From BMS3ABIN04 sp965554225 (lineage in GTDB: Bacteria; Bacteroidota; Ignavibacteria; Ignavibacteriales; Melioribacteraceae): 13,349 nucleotides of DNA. The notes below the pieces were generated by a model. It ran no database searches. It saw only the letters and a program-made list of their open reading frames with translations, and had not been told where the DNA came from. Shown piece by piece: positions 1 through 7,892 of this stretch. The position numbers and the translations under genes are program-made. Where the stretch lies: assembly GCA_965554225.1 (NCBI GenBank), contig CBEVZC010000082.1:1-13349 (forward strand), written 5' to 3'. Each line of letters opens with the position of its first letter. Positions within the stretch are counted from its first letter, which is position 1.

Positions 1-247
1 TAACCACAAATTTACTTAAAAAGTTGGAAAGTAATTAAACGGATAAATATATTTTTTGATTAAAATATCAAATAATTTTCATTATAAAATAGTTTTTTAT
101 AATAATCATATTCAGTAAAACCCAAAATATGGAAATTTTGAGAGATTAAATGCTCCATATATTTAGATCAAATAGGAAAGGAGAAAGTACAAAATACATT
201 TTTACTTTAAAGAAATCTATCTTTAACCGTAAATTCTAAAATGCAAT
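1..247. other. Non-coding AT-rich stretch at the left edge
   Basis: I see no credible coding region here on either strand. An all-A/T hairpin can form at 81-89/95-103, and a weak 7-bp inverted repeat (atatgga/tccatat) lies at 127-133/154-160. A purine-rich, Shine-Dalgarno-like run at 174-186 on the plus strand has no start codon at a useful distance. The stretch lies beyond the terminator of the TonB-like gene. Its far left end holds a candidate promoter reading off the window, listed separately. Confidence 0.6.
7..39 (-). promoter_or_regulatory. Candidate Bacteroidota-type promoter for a gene left of the window
   Basis: Read on the minus strand, TAAATTTG (7-14) matches the -7 consensus TAnnTTTG of the Bacteroidota housekeeping sigma factor. 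TTTA (36-39) sits 21 nt upstream, close to the -33 TTTG element. Transcription would begin at about the left edge. The sequence is very A/T-rich, so a chance match is possible, and the gene served is not visible. Confidence 0.3.
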
Positions 248-274
248 AAAAAAGCGTCTCGAGGACGCTTTTTT
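248..274 (-). terminator. Rho-independent terminator after the TonB-like gene
   Basis: GCGTC (254-258) pairs with GACGC (264-268) around a five-base loop. An A6 tract before the stem and a T6 tract after it extend the pairing. In either direction a GC stem is followed by a U run, so it can act both ways. It begins 5 nt after the stop codon of the TonB-like gene, where a terminator is expected. Confidence 0.9.
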
Positions 275-279
275 CAAAA

Positions 280-933
280 TTAGTTTAACTTGAAGAACAC
301 TGGTATTGATACTTGAACTTTTACCGGTTTTCCTCTTTGTCTGCCCGGTTTAAACTTTGTGGCTTTAACAGCTTTAATAGCAGCTTCATCACACCCGGCT
401 CCTATTCCTTTAATAACTTCAGCTTTTACAACTTTACCGTGTTCGTCAACAAAAGCTTTAATAAAAACTCTACCTTGAACACCGGCTCTTTTTGCAATTT
501 CAGGATATACAATTTTCTTTTGTATTGCCGCAATTCCTCCAATTGGTGCAGGCATATCTTCAACCGCAACAAAGAATTGAGGAGCAGTTTCTTTCTCTTC
601 TTTTGGAGGAGGAGGAGGAGGTTCGCTTACATTAGCATTTTCATCTAATTCAGTTTCATTTATTTCTACATCATCCAAAACCTCATCCGAAGGGGCTTCA
701 ATCGGGATAGGGGGTTTAGGCGGAGGCGGAGGTGCCGTTTCCTGCTTCGTATTAATAATGTCTTCAACATTTACTAATTCTTGAGGACCTTGAATCTTTA
801 GTTTCTTCCCTTTAATAGTAGGAAAAAATTTGAAAGCTACAATCAAGAGAGCAAGCGATATAATTAAACTTATCTCAAATACTCTGGAATATTTCCTCTT
901 GAGGTCTACTTTTGGGTTTTTCTTTAATGCCAA
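280..933 (-). CDS. TonB-like energy transducer with C-terminal TonB domain
   Basis: 217 aa. TonB-family proteins carry energy from the inner-membrane ExbB-ExbD complex to outer-membrane receptors. A short basic N-terminus precedes one membrane segment (about 18-37). A periplasmic linker with two proline runs (about 68-76 and 105-110) and acidic stretches follows. Residues about 140-215 form a TonB C-terminal domain, with YPEIAKRAGVQGRV at 143-156, a conserved V-x-G-x-V-type core, and a final strand ending in PVFFKL. The start is TTG: AGGAGG lies 5 nt upstream, an in-frame stop lies just before that, and the next Met comes only at residue 127. It appears monocistronic, with its own promoter candidate and terminator. 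No exbB or exbD is present, so the partner complex must be encoded elsewhere. It could serve another envelope task, because many such genomes carry several TonB paralogues. Confidence 0.9.
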   Translation of the reverse strand: MALKKNPKVDLKRKYSRVFEISLIISLALLIVAFKFFPTIKGKKLKIQGPQELVNVEDIINTKQETAPPPPPKPPIPIEAPSDEVLDDVEINETELDENANVSEPPPPPPKEEKETAPQFFVAVEDMPAPIGGIAAIQKKIVYPEIAKRAGVQGRVFIKAFVDEHGKVVKAEVIKGIGAGCDEAAIKAVKATKFKPGRQRGKPVKVQVSIPVFFKLN

Positions 934-944
934 TGTTTCCTCCT
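934..944 (-). promoter_or_regulatory. Strong RBS fixing a TTG start for the TonB-like gene
   Basis: On the minus strand AGGAGG (939-944) is followed by five bases, AAACA, and then TTG (931-933). No in-frame ATG or GTG lies nearby, and the in-frame TAG upstream rules out an earlier start. This is the best Shine-Dalgarno sequence in the window. Confidence 0.85.
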
Positions 945-968
945 AACTTAAAAGCAATAATTAGTAAA

Positions 969-1000
969 AAAACTTAATAAATCATATTGGAATTGTCAAA
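969..1000 (-). promoter_or_regulatory. Candidate Bacteroidota-type promoter of the TonB-like gene
   Basis: On the minus strand TTTG (997-1000) is followed by 20 nt and then TAAGTTTT (969-976), which fits TAnnTTTG at all but the last base. The upstream box also reads TTGACA, a -35-like hexamer. The 20-nt spacing equals that of the asnS promoter candidate. Transcription would start near 960, about 25-30 nt before the TTG start codon. Confidence 0.5.
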
Positions 1001-1046
1001 TGGAGATTATTTTTTTTACAAAATAAATTCCTTTTTGTTCCCATCT

Positions 1047-1460
1047 TTAATTTTGTTTTGTCAACCTTTCACCGGCTTGACTTTTAATATATAAGAATGT
1101 AAACAACACACCTAAATAACCGCCAATTGCATCTGCTGTCCAATCCCAAAATTCGCACATTCTATTCGGTATAAAATACTGATGCAATTCATCTAAAGCA
1201 CCATAAATCATAATAAAAATAATTGCAGCTACTGCAAAATATTTTGTAAACACTTTACTTTTTTTCTGAAAATGCAAAGTAAAGGTAAGTAAAATTGAAA
1301 AACCGAAATAGGCAATAAAATGTTTTATCTTATCGCTAAAGTCCAACATATCCGGCAGAGTAGGTGATGGAATAGTGGTAGCTATAAATAATAAGACCCA
1401 GTAAAGAGCCAGTGGTAAATACACTAAAAATATTTTGTTTTTCTTAAGTATTTGGTACAA
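1047..1460 (-). CDS. VanZ-like family membrane protein
   Basis: 137 aa with four predicted membrane segments (about 11-30, 47-63, 73-90 and 108-126), the usual size and topology of the VanZ-like family. Family motifs are present: DKIKHF (43-48) after the first loop, DELHQYFIPNR (90-100), and the following D-W-T-A-D (106-110). The first VanZ was linked to low-level teicoplanin resistance, but most members have no known function, so a resistance role should not be assumed. The start is TTG inside the 3' end of the preceding NAD(P)HX repair gene, giving a 17-bp overlap. AGAGGA lies 5 nt upstream and an in-frame TAG rules out an earlier start. The first internal Met (residue 38) falls after the first membrane segment. 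It is the last gene of the asnS run and is probably translationally coupled. Confidence 0.85.
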   Translation of the reverse strand: MYQILKKNKIFLVYLPLALYWVLLFIATTIPSPTLPDMLDFSDKIKHFIAYFGFSILLTFTLHFQKKSKVFTKYFAVAAIIFIMIYGALDELHQYFIPNRMCEFWDWTADAIGGYLGVLFTFLYIKSQAGERLTKQN

Positions 1461-3018
1461 TAGAATCCTCTAAAAATTTAATGGCTTTCGGTAGATTTTT
1501 TAAAATGTCTTCGGAATTGATACAAAGTTCTGAATTAATCTCAGCGAGTAAGTCTGCCGAGAGACTATGCAAATATACTGCAGAAATTAAAGCTTTCTCA
1601 ATATTCTTTCCGTGTGTTTGTGCAAGGAATCCGGCTATGATTCCCGTTAAAACATCTCCGGAACCAAATTTAGCCATACCGGGATTACCCGTACTATTAA
1701 TAAATACTTCTCCCTGCGGATTAAAAACTATTGTCGGGGCGCCTTTTAATACAAGGTAAGAACCTGTTTCTTTTACGAATCGTTTCCCGAAATTAAGCAG
1801 ATCGTTTTCTAAAGTTGATAATTCAACTCCTAATAAATCAGCAAATTCCTTGTGATGCGGAGTTATAATATTATTTTTCAAATTATAATTTTTATATTTC
1901 CCATTCAATGCAAAAATTGCGTCAGCATCAATTACAAATTTTGTAGTTTTATGATGCTCAAATATTGTAAGGAGAGCTTCAACAGTTTGCAGTTCTCTGC
2001 CAAGACCAGGACCAATTGCAACAACGTCCGCCCAATTCATTTTAGTATGAATATCTTTTAGACCTTTCATACTTAAGTATTCATTATCATCTTTATATGG
2101 TATAGTAATAGCCGATTTAAGTCTTGCTTGAGCTAATTCCTTAATTGATTTAGGAAATACTAAAAATACTGCGCCTGCACCGGATTTAAGAGCGCTTTCC
2201 GTCGTTAAAAAAGAAGCACCCGGTAAACTGCCCGAACCTGCAACTACAAGCACTTTCCCTGCACTATATTTATGCAAATCCTTAGCCTTATAGGGAAGAC
2301 CCATATAAGCATCTTCCGGTTCGATTAAATAATTTTCAACCGATAAATCATCAAAATATTCAGTTCCTATTCCTATGCTTCCTTTTACGATTTCACCTGT
2401 ATAAATATATCCTTTATAATAAAACAGACCGGTTTTTAATTCACCTAGTGATACTGTTAAATCGGCATTAAAAACTACATCCCCAGACGCATTGTGAACA
2501 TCTAATCCGCTTGGAAGATCGATTGAGATTTTGTATGCGGGGAAAGAATTTAATTTGTCGATAATTTGCGTATAAGGTTCTTTTAATTTCCCTTTGGTTC
2601 CCGTCCCTAAAACAGCGTCGAAAATAAACGAACAATTTTTAAGTATAGTCAAATCTCCCAAGGAATTAAAATGCTTTAATTTTAAATTCTTATTTCTTTT
2701 AGCCAGCCGAGTTAAGACATTGTAATTGACTAAAGCATCACCTTTGATTTCATTCTTTTTAGGAATACTAATTACATTAACCTTAAATCCCCTATTAACT
2801 AATTGACGAGCAACTGAAAATCCGTCTCCCCCGTTATTACCTCTCCCGGCAACTATTCCGATCTCATCAAAAATATTAATATCATTAAATTTTTCAAATA
2901 CTGCTTCTATAATGCTTCGTGAGGCATTTTCCATTAATACAACCCCGGGAATCCTTAGTTGCTCAATAGCATATTTATCAGCATTTCTATTTTGATCTAC
3001 AGAAAATAAAGGTACCAT
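1444..3018 (-). CDS. nnrD/nnrE: Bifunctional NAD(P)HX epimerase / ADP- or ATP-dependent NAD(P)HX dehydratase
   Basis: 524 aa, the normal size for the fused YjeF-type repair enzyme. It converts damaged hydrated NADH and NADPH (NADHX, NADPHX) back to the active cofactors in the cytoplasm. The N-terminal epimerase domain (about 1-220) has NNGGDG (61-66), GTGTKG (138-143) and DLPSGLD (167-173). The C-terminal ribokinase-like dehydratase domain (about 240-515) has GKVLVVAGSGS (254-264), GPGLG (336-340), DADA (364-367), TPHHKEF (386-392) and NPGMAKFGSGDVLTG (445-459). The last motif carries the likely catalytic Asp455. Its usual GTGD core reads GSGD here, an acceptable variant. The ATG start follows the unknown 121-aa gene by 22 nt, and the VanZ-like gene overlaps its end. 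All motifs look intact, so both activities are expected. Confidence 0.95.
   Translation of the reverse strand: MVPLFSVDQNRNADKYAIEQLRIPGVVLMENASRSIIEAVFEKFNDINIFDEIGIVAGRGNNGGDGFSVARQLVNRGFKVNVISIPKKNEIKGDALVNYNVLTRLAKRNKNLKLKHFNSLGDLTILKNCSFIFDAVLGTGTKGKLKEPYTQIIDKLNSFPAYKISIDLPSGLDVHNASGDVVFNADLTVSLGELKTGLFYYKGYIYTGEIVKGSIGIGTEYFDDLSVENYLIEPEDAYMGLPYKAKDLHKYSAGKVLVVAGSGSLPGASFLTTESALKSGAGAVFLVFPKSIKELAQARLKSAITIPYKDDNEYLSMKGLKDIHTKMNWADVVAIGPGLGRELQTVEALLTIFEHHKTTKFVIDADAIFALNGKYKNYNLKNNIITPHHKEFADLLGVELSTLENDLLNFGKRFVKETGSYLVLKGAPTIVFNPQGEVFINSTGNPGMAKFGSGDVLTGIIAGFLAQTHGKNIEKALISAVYLHSLSADLLAEINSELCINSEDILKNLPKAIKFLEDSIVPNT
1461..1471 (-). promoter_or_regulatory. RBS deciding the TTG start of the VanZ-like gene
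   Basis: On the minus strand AGAGGA (1466-1471) is followed by TTCTA and then TTG (1458-1460). The site lies within the coding sequence of the upstream gene, near its end, which fits translational coupling. Confidence 0.6.
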
Positions 3019-3040
3019 TTTCTTTATCTATCCAAAATTG

Positions 3041-3406
3041 TTAGTCAACAAGCATTATATCATCACCCAACTCTTCAATTTTAAGATGGTGATTTTCTTG
3101 AACGTGTAAAGCAATTTTACGATGATTTTTTGTATCGAATAAATCTTTTTCTTCTTCAACAACAATTAGTTTTATTGTTTCATATTCAGTTACATCGCTG
3201 CTTAAATTTTTATAGTTATAAAAATACATTTCCGTAAAATCATCAAACACTGTATACTCTGCATCATCGGAAGAAGCGCTAAAATCAGTTACTATGTCGT
3301 TTTCAATAATTGCTTTTAAAATATGGACTTCGAAAGGAAGTAAAATTCTATTTCCGTAATAAAGTCCGCCTTTTTTTTCTTGTAATACTTGATCAATTGT
3401 TTTCAT
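3041..3406 (-). CDS. Unknown acidic 121-aa protein coupled to the CitMHS_2-like transporter
   Basis: I do not recognise this protein. It has 121 aa, no signal peptide and no membrane segment, is rich in Asp and Glu, and has mixed hydrophobic and charged stretches suggesting a small soluble fold. Notable parts are GGLYYGNRILLPFEVHILKA (13-32), an aromatic patch with MYFYNY (60-65), and a C-terminal half with HVQENHHLKIEEL (101-113). I chose the ATG whose A is the last base of the transporter's stop codon (TAATG). AGGAG lies 7 nt upstream. A TTG ten codons earlier is in frame but would add a 30-nt overlap with the transporter gene. The tight coupling suggests co-regulation or roughly matched synthesis with the transporter, possibly as a cytoplasmic partner. 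That is inference. Confidence 0.75.
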   Translation of the reverse strand: MKTIDQVLQEKKGGLYYGNRILLPFEVHILKAIIENDIVTDFSASSDDAEYTVFDDFTEMYFYNYKNLSSDVTEYETIKLIVVEEEKDLFDTKNHRKIALHVQENHHLKIEELGDDIMLVD

Positions 3407-3418
3407 TATCCTGCTCCT
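3404..3418 (-). promoter_or_regulatory. TAATG stop-start junction with embedded RBS
   Basis: On the minus strand AGGAG (3414-3418) lies 7 nt before the ATG (3404-3406). That ATG shares one base with the TAA stop (3406-3408) of the transporter gene. The same bases encode the transporter's last residues, L-G-A-G. This arrangement is typical of translational coupling by reinitiation. Confidence 0.7.
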
Positions 3419-4863
3419 AAATAAAAGATTACCCAAATTAAGAAAAATGTAGGAATTAAAATTGGAATTGAATATTTAATCATATAAGCAAAAAAGCTGG
3501 GCATTTTAACACCTGCTCTTTCCGTAATAGACTTAACCATAAAATTCGGGCCGTTTCCGATATAAGACAATGCACCGAAGAATACAGCCCCGACGGATAT
3601 AGCTTCTAAGTATAATGCATGTTGATGTTCAAGAGTAAGAACCTGTGCAGTACTGTTTATATCAAAACCAAATTTTCCCATAGCCGCACTCAGAAAGTTC
3701 ATAAACGTTGGTGTGTTATCTAAGAATCCCGATAGAATTCCAGTCGACCAGAAAAATACTCCTGCATTTAATTCATTACCCAATACATGAGCTTCATGAG
3801 CTATAAGTTGTAGCGCAGGAATCATAGTTGCAAAAATACCAACAAATAAATAAGCAACTTCTTTTATCGGTTCAAAATCAAATTCATTTGCTTTAAGCAC
3901 TTCATCATCAGCATTTTTAAATGCTAAATACATAACCGAAAACATGATTATTTCTCTTATCCCAATCGGTATAGGTTCAAAACTTGGAACCCAGCTCATT
4001 ACATTAGGATCGATAAAAACAGAAATCAAAATAACCAATAAGTAAATAACGTTTTTAGAACCTTTAACTTCTATTTTACCTGAATAATCATCAGGTTCAT
4101 TTTCTCCTTCTTTATTTCTTGAGTCAATTATATAAAATATAATTAAAAGAAATATGATGGTCGGTAGCCAAATATGCCAAATATTTTGGACGAACCAGAA
4201 AAAGTCAACACCTTTTAAGAATCCTATAAACAAGGGAGGATCGCCAATTGGAGTTAATGCTCCACCTATATTACTTACTAAGAAAATAAAAAATATAATT
4301 TGATAGGCTTTAATTCTTTTTTGATTAACTTTTAGAAACGGCCTTATCAGCAACATGGATGCACCTGTGGTACCAATAACATTAGCCAAGAGAGCGCCTA
4401 TAAAAAGTATAACCACATTGAGCCACGGAGTTGCTTTTTTATCCACCTTAATGTAGATGCTTCCAGAAGCTACAAATAATGATCCAAGCAGTGCAATAAA
4501 CGAAATATACTCCGCAGAGGTATGTGTTAAACTATGCACATCATGTAAATAAAAAATATAGTACAAAACGGTTATAAGTCCCAAAACAATTGAAACTTTT
4601 GGATAATGATGTTCCCAGAAATGATGATAAAACAAGGGACCGGTAGCGATCATAAGTAATAAAATAATAAACGGCAATACCATATAAGTTGCAGGCAGTT
4701 CATGCTCAACAGTTTCAGCCTCATTCACAGCTTCTACTTTCTGAACAACATGAGCGGTATCAACACCGGATGAAACATTAATACTTTGGGCAGCAGACAA
4801 ATTTGAAGATAGCAAGACAACTGTCAGAACGACAAACACGAGAAATGTAATTTTTTTTACCAT
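3406..4863 (-). CDS. CitMHS_2-like / NhaD-type membrane transporter (sodium:proton antiporter-like)
   Basis: 485 aa. It begins with a signal-peptide-like segment (1-25, KK then a hydrophobic core, ending SAA-Q) and a polar stretch to about 55. About ten to twelve membrane segments follow. Ion-transporter superfamily signatures are clear: NVIGTTGASMLLIRP (161-175), SNIGGALTPIGDPPLF (197-212), GFLDNTPTF (379-387) and YIGNGPNF (434-441). Paired T-x-I-G-D-P-type and D-N-T-P-T-type loops mark the two inverted halves of such transporters. Bacteroidota homologues are usually labelled sodium:proton antiporter or putative citrate transport, and the substrate cannot be read from sequence. A histidine-rich loop, YHHFWEHHYPK (79-89), follows the first membrane helix. 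The gene lies 35 nt after asnS and is coupled to an unknown acidic protein. Its ATG has no clear Shine-Dalgarno sequence. Confidence 0.85.
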   Translation of the reverse strand: MVKKITFLVFVVLTVVLLSSNLSAAQSINVSSGVDTAHVVQKVEAVNEAETVEHELPATYMVLPFIILLLMIATGPLFYHHFWEHHYPKVSIVLGLITVLYYIFYLHDVHSLTHTSAEYISFIALLGSLFVASGSIYIKVDKKATPWLNVVILFIGALLANVIGTTGASMLLIRPFLKVNQKRIKAYQIIFFIFLVSNIGGALTPIGDPPLFIGFLKGVDFFWFVQNIWHIWLPTIIFLLIIFYIIDSRNKEGENEPDDYSGKIEVKGSKNVIYLLVILISVFIDPNVMSWVPSFEPIPIGIREIIMFSVMYLAFKNADDEVLKANEFDFEPIKEVAYLFVGIFATMIPALQLIAHEAHVLGNELNAGVFFWSTGILSGFLDNTPTFMNFLSAAMGKFGFDINSTAQVLTLEHQHALYLEAISVGAVFFGALSYIGNGPNFMVKSITERAGVKMPSFFAYMIKYSIPILIPTFFLIWVIFYLGAG

Positions 4864-4898
4864 GATTTTAACAGTAGTATAGTTTTAATTTTAGTGAG

Positions 4899-6209
4899 TT
4901 AAGGTGTATTTCTATATATCATTCTCGGAAACGGAATTGTTTCACGAATATGTTCCAGACCGCAAACCCATGCAACTGTCCTTTCCAAACCAAGCCCAAA
5001 ACCCGAGTGTGGTACGGATCCGTATTTTCTTAGATCGAGGTACCAGTTAAAAAAGTCTTCCGGTAAATTATGTTCTTTAATTCTCTGCAATAAAGTATCA
5101 AGGTCATCTTCCCTTTGGCTACCGCCAATAATTTCTCCATAGCCTTCGGGAGCAAGCACATCAACGGCTAAAGCTAGTTTAGAATTTTCAGGATCTCTTT
5201 TCATATAGAATGCTTTTACTTCAGCCGGATATCTATGTACCATTATAGGTTTTTCAAATTCCTCCGAAATGGCAGTTTCATCCGCAGCCCCGAAATCGTC
5301 TCCCCAATTAAACTCTATACCTTTTTTATGCAAAATTTTAACAGCATCATCGTAAGAAATGCGTGGGAAGGGTCTTTTGACTCTTTCTAAATGTGTAAGA
5401 TCTCTATCCAGAATTTTCAATTCTTCTTTTCTATCTTTCAAAACAGATTGAACCACATATTCAAGAAATTCTTCGGCTAAATCCATATCATCATTCAAAT
5501 CGTAAAATGCCATCTCAGGTTCAACCATCCAAAATTCTGTTAAATGCCTGCGTGTCTTGGATTTTTCCGCTCTAAACGTTGGTCCGAATGTATAAACTTT
5601 ACCTAAAGCTAAAGCTCCGGATTCTGCATATAATTGACCTGATTGAGTAAGGTAAGCTTTGCCCAAATCAAAATAATCCATTTCAAATAATGTGGACGTT
5701 CCTTCGCTGGCATTAGGCGTAATAATTGGGGGATCGAATAAAACAAAATCCCGTTCATCAAAAAAATCTCTAATTGCCTTAACTATTCTGTGACGAATTT
5801 TAAGAATTGCAGCTTGCTTTTTAGAGCGCACCCATAAATGCCTGTGATCAATTAAAAATTCAATACCATGCTCCTTCGGTGTAATGGGGTATTCATGAGC
5901 AAGTGAAATAATTTTTAGATCACTAACACCCACTTCAAAACCGCCAACGGATCTTGGCTCTTTTTTAACCAGTCCGGTAATTTCAAAGGAAGATTCTTGA
6001 GCTATTCTATCTGCGAGTTCAAAAACTTCTTCCGAAACATTCCCTTTAAACACAATACATTGGGCATATCCGGTGCCGTCTCGCATAATTAAAAATTTAA
6101 CTTTTCCGCTTGACCGCTTGTTATAAAGCCAGCCCTTTAGGGTCACTTCTTTATTAACATGCTTTGATAAGTCTTTTATGTATACTGTTGGTTTCACAAT
6201 TCGTCTCAA
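4899..6209 (-). CDS. asnS: Asparagine--tRNA ligase
   Basis: 436 aa, a usual length for bacterial AsnRS, which charges tRNA-Asn in the cytoplasm. An OB-fold anticodon-binding domain spans about 20-105. The class II catalytic core follows, with TPNASEGTSTLFEMDYF (164-180), motif 2 around FGPTFRAEKS and RHLTEFWMVEPEM (208-233), and motif 3 GFGLGLERTV (403-412). The ending IPFPRMIYRNTP is of the AsnRS type rather than the AspRS type. The start is uncertain. The longest form begins with TTG at 6207-6209, which has no visible Shine-Dalgarno sequence. A GTG at 6195-6197 (protein starting M-K-P-T-V-Y) has a weak GAG element upstream and may be the true start. A good promoter candidate lies only 18-25 nt upstream, leaving a very short leader. 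It is the first gene of a five-gene run. Confidence 0.93.
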   Translation of the reverse strand: MRRIVKPTVYIKDLSKHVNKEVTLKGWLYNKRSSGKVKFLIMRDGTGYAQCIVFKGNVSEEVFELADRIAQESSFEITGLVKKEPRSVGGFEVGVSDLKIISLAHEYPITPKEHGIEFLIDHRHLWVRSKKQAAILKIRHRIVKAIRDFFDERDFVLFDPPIITPNASEGTSTLFEMDYFDLGKAYLTQSGQLYAESGALALGKVYTFGPTFRAEKSKTRRHLTEFWMVEPEMAFYDLNDDMDLAEEFLEYVVQSVLKDRKEELKILDRDLTHLERVKRPFPRISYDDAVKILHKKGIEFNWGDDFGAADETAISEEFEKPIMVHRYPAEVKAFYMKRDPENSKLALAVDVLAPEGYGEIIGGSQREDDLDTLLQRIKEHNLPEDFFNWYLDLRKYGSVPHSGFGLGLERTVAWVCGLEHIRETIPFPRMIYRNTP

Positions 6210-6226
6210 TTTTAAAAATCAATTTT

Positions 6227-6258
6227 CAAATATACTTACAGGCTAAAATAAAATCAAA
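6227..6258 (-). promoter_or_regulatory. Candidate Bacteroidota-type promoter of the asnS run
   Basis: On the minus strand TTTG (6255-6258) is followed by 20 nt and then TATATTTG (6227-6234), an exact match to TAnnTTTG. It lies in the only sizeable gap between the Ppx/GppA gene and asnS. Transcription would start near 6219-6222, just upstream of the possible TTG or GTG start codons. Confidence 0.6.
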
Positions 6259-6344
6259 GGAATATTAATTAACTCTAAATATAAATTAACTATTCACTAA
6301 TACAGACTCGAAAGGACTCTGCAGAAAATATTTTACCGAATCAA

Positions 6345-7892
6345 TCAATCTCCTCTAATCATAGTTGCTTCCACGTCAAAAACATCTTCAAAAAGATTTT
6401 TCCTGCTTTCAAAACTCCAATGTTCCAAATCAATAGATACATTATTTTTTGTATGAACAATAAACAGCAATTCCTTATTTTCTTTCTCTATTCTAACCGA
6501 GTCAATTTTTGCCTTGTGTGTTCTATCCAATGAGTCCGCTACCCTTAAAATTCCCGATAACTTAAGAACGATATTCTTATTGTTTTTATAAAGAACGGCA
6601 AATTCCTTATGTCTTTCTTTCGGGTGACTTTTTCTATGATATCTTGCAATATTTGCAATAATTCTTATTTCATTTTCGTTAAATCCTAACAGTTCACTAT
6701 TCGAAATAATATATTGACTGTGTTTATGATGCTGCGAGTGTGAGATATGATAGCCGATATCGTGAAGAATAGCAGCAGCTTCCAGATACTCCCTACATTC
6801 GTTCTTTAAGTTCAATTGCCGGTTTAGCTGATCATATATTTGAAGTGCTAAATTTGCGACATGATAACAATGCCCGCGGTCGTAGTTGCAAGATTGAGCT
6901 AAATGTTTAATGCTTTCCAATCTTATATCACTTAACTCAGGCTGCAGGGTGAAGTGTTTTTCTTTTTGTAATGTATCTATTATTATTCCTTCGCGAAGCG
7001 CATAACCGGAGATAGTAATTCTATCAATTTTCAGCATACTAATAATAGTTTCAAAAATAATTATTCCTGCCGGTATTATATCTGCTCTTTTCGGGTCCAA
7101 GCCGGCAATCTTTTTTCTATCCTCTTCTTTTTTAGCGCTTAATATTTCCTTCGAGATGTTAGATAATTCTTTTGCGGTAAAAGTAAAATTATTTAATATT
7201 TTTAGTTGTGAATCAATCTTATTATTTTTTGAATAAGCAATTAAACCGTTCGCCATTATAGTTCCCGAAGAACCAATACAAACATCAAACTCTATACCTT
7301 CAATTTCTTTTACTACTTTATAAAGAATACCTTCTACCCAGGCTTTACATTCATTTATTCTTTTGTTAGTGACAACAAAATCCGGGAAGAATTTTCGTGT
7401 TAATCTAACAGCGCCGAGTTTTAAGCTGGTTGAATATTCTAATTTGCCTTCTTTACCAATAGCAAATTCGGTACTTCCGCCGCCAATATCAATACATAAA
7501 GCCTTTTTGTCAAATACCGGAACGGCTTTTAAAACTCCAAGGTAAATTAGTCGCGCTTCTTCTTGACCGCTGATAACTTCAATTTCAATATTTGTCTGAT
7601 CATAAACTTTTTTAATAAATTCATTTTTATTTAGTGATTCTCGTACAGCACTTGTTGCAACAGCTCTTATTTTTGCCCCGTGAGAATCTGCAATTGTCTT
7701 GAAACGGAGTAAGGTATTAATTGCGCGCTGGGTTGCTGCCGGAGTAATGAACTTTATATCGCCTATGTTACCTTCTCCAAGTCTGATAACTTCTTTTTCA
7801 CGATCAATTATTTCAAAGTTCCCTTTCTCTTTTACTTTTACAACTATCAAATGAAAGGAGTTTGTACCAATATCAATTGCTGCTAAATTCAT
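6345..7892 (-). CDS. Ppx/GppA-type phosphatase with C-terminal HD domain
   Basis: 515 aa, the long two-domain form. The family removes terminal phosphate from polyphosphate (Ppx) or converts pppGpp to ppGpp (GppA). Sequence alone does not separate the two. The N-terminal actin/ASKHA-like part (about 1-310) has DIGTNS (7-12), SGQEEARL (108-115) with the likely catalytic Glu, and the phosphate loop DIGGGSTEF (135-143). GSSGTIMANG (207-216) and SGYALREGII (295-304) follow. The C-terminal part (about 320-505) resembles an HD domain, with H344, the pair HD (377-378) and further histidines at 386-391. The ATG start overlaps the stop of the GT9 gene in ATGA. It is the last gene of the eight-gene operon. 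An imperfect hairpin lies at 6303-6321, but no U run follows it. Confidence 0.9.
   Translation of the reverse strand: MNLAAIDIGTNSFHLIVVKVKEKGNFEIIDREKEVIRLGEGNIGDIKFITPAATQRAINTLLRFKTIADSHGAKIRAVATSAVRESLNKNEFIKKVYDQTNIEIEVISGQEEARLIYLGVLKAVPVFDKKALCIDIGGGSTEFAIGKEGKLEYSTSLKLGAVRLTRKFFPDFVVTNKRINECKAWVEGILYKVVKEIEGIEFDVCIGSSGTIMANGLIAYSKNNKIDSQLKILNNFTFTAKELSNISKEILSAKKEEDRKKIAGLDPKRADIIPAGIIIFETIISMLKIDRITISGYALREGIIIDTLQKEKHFTLQPELSDIRLESIKHLAQSCNYDRGHCYHVANLALQIYDQLNRQLNLKNECREYLEAAAILHDIGYHISHSQHHKHSQYIISNSELLGFNENEIRIIANIARYHRKSHPKERHKEFAVLYKNNKNIVLKLSGILRVADSLDRTHKAKIDSVRIEKENKELLFIVHTKNNVSIDLEHWSFESRKNLFEDVFDVEATMIRGD

Noticed and set aside
313..648. Plus-strand open frame opposite the TonB-like gene
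   Set aside because: It is antisense to a gene with a clear domain, signal and terminator. Its composition (Phe, Asn and Ser runs) is that of a shadow frame.
606..732. GGA/GGC trinucleotide repeats on the plus strand
   Set aside because: They are the reverse complement of proline codons in the TonB linker, not an independent repeat element.
1047..1460. Antibiotic-resistance role for the VanZ-like protein
   Set aside because: No other glycopeptide-resistance gene is present, and most VanZ-like proteins are of unknown function.
1481..2061. Plus-strand open frames opposite the NAD(P)HX repair gene
   Set aside because: They lie wholly within a well-conserved minus-strand gene and show no family motifs.
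3407..3436. Longer form of the unknown 121-aa protein starting at a TTG at 3434-3436
   Set aside because: It would overlap the transporter gene by about 30 nt and has no RBS as good as that of the ATG at 3404-3406.
6303..6321. Hairpin after the Ppx/GppA gene (CAGACTC/GACTCTG)
   Set aside because: The stem has a central mismatch and no U run follows it on the minus strand, so I do not call it a terminator.
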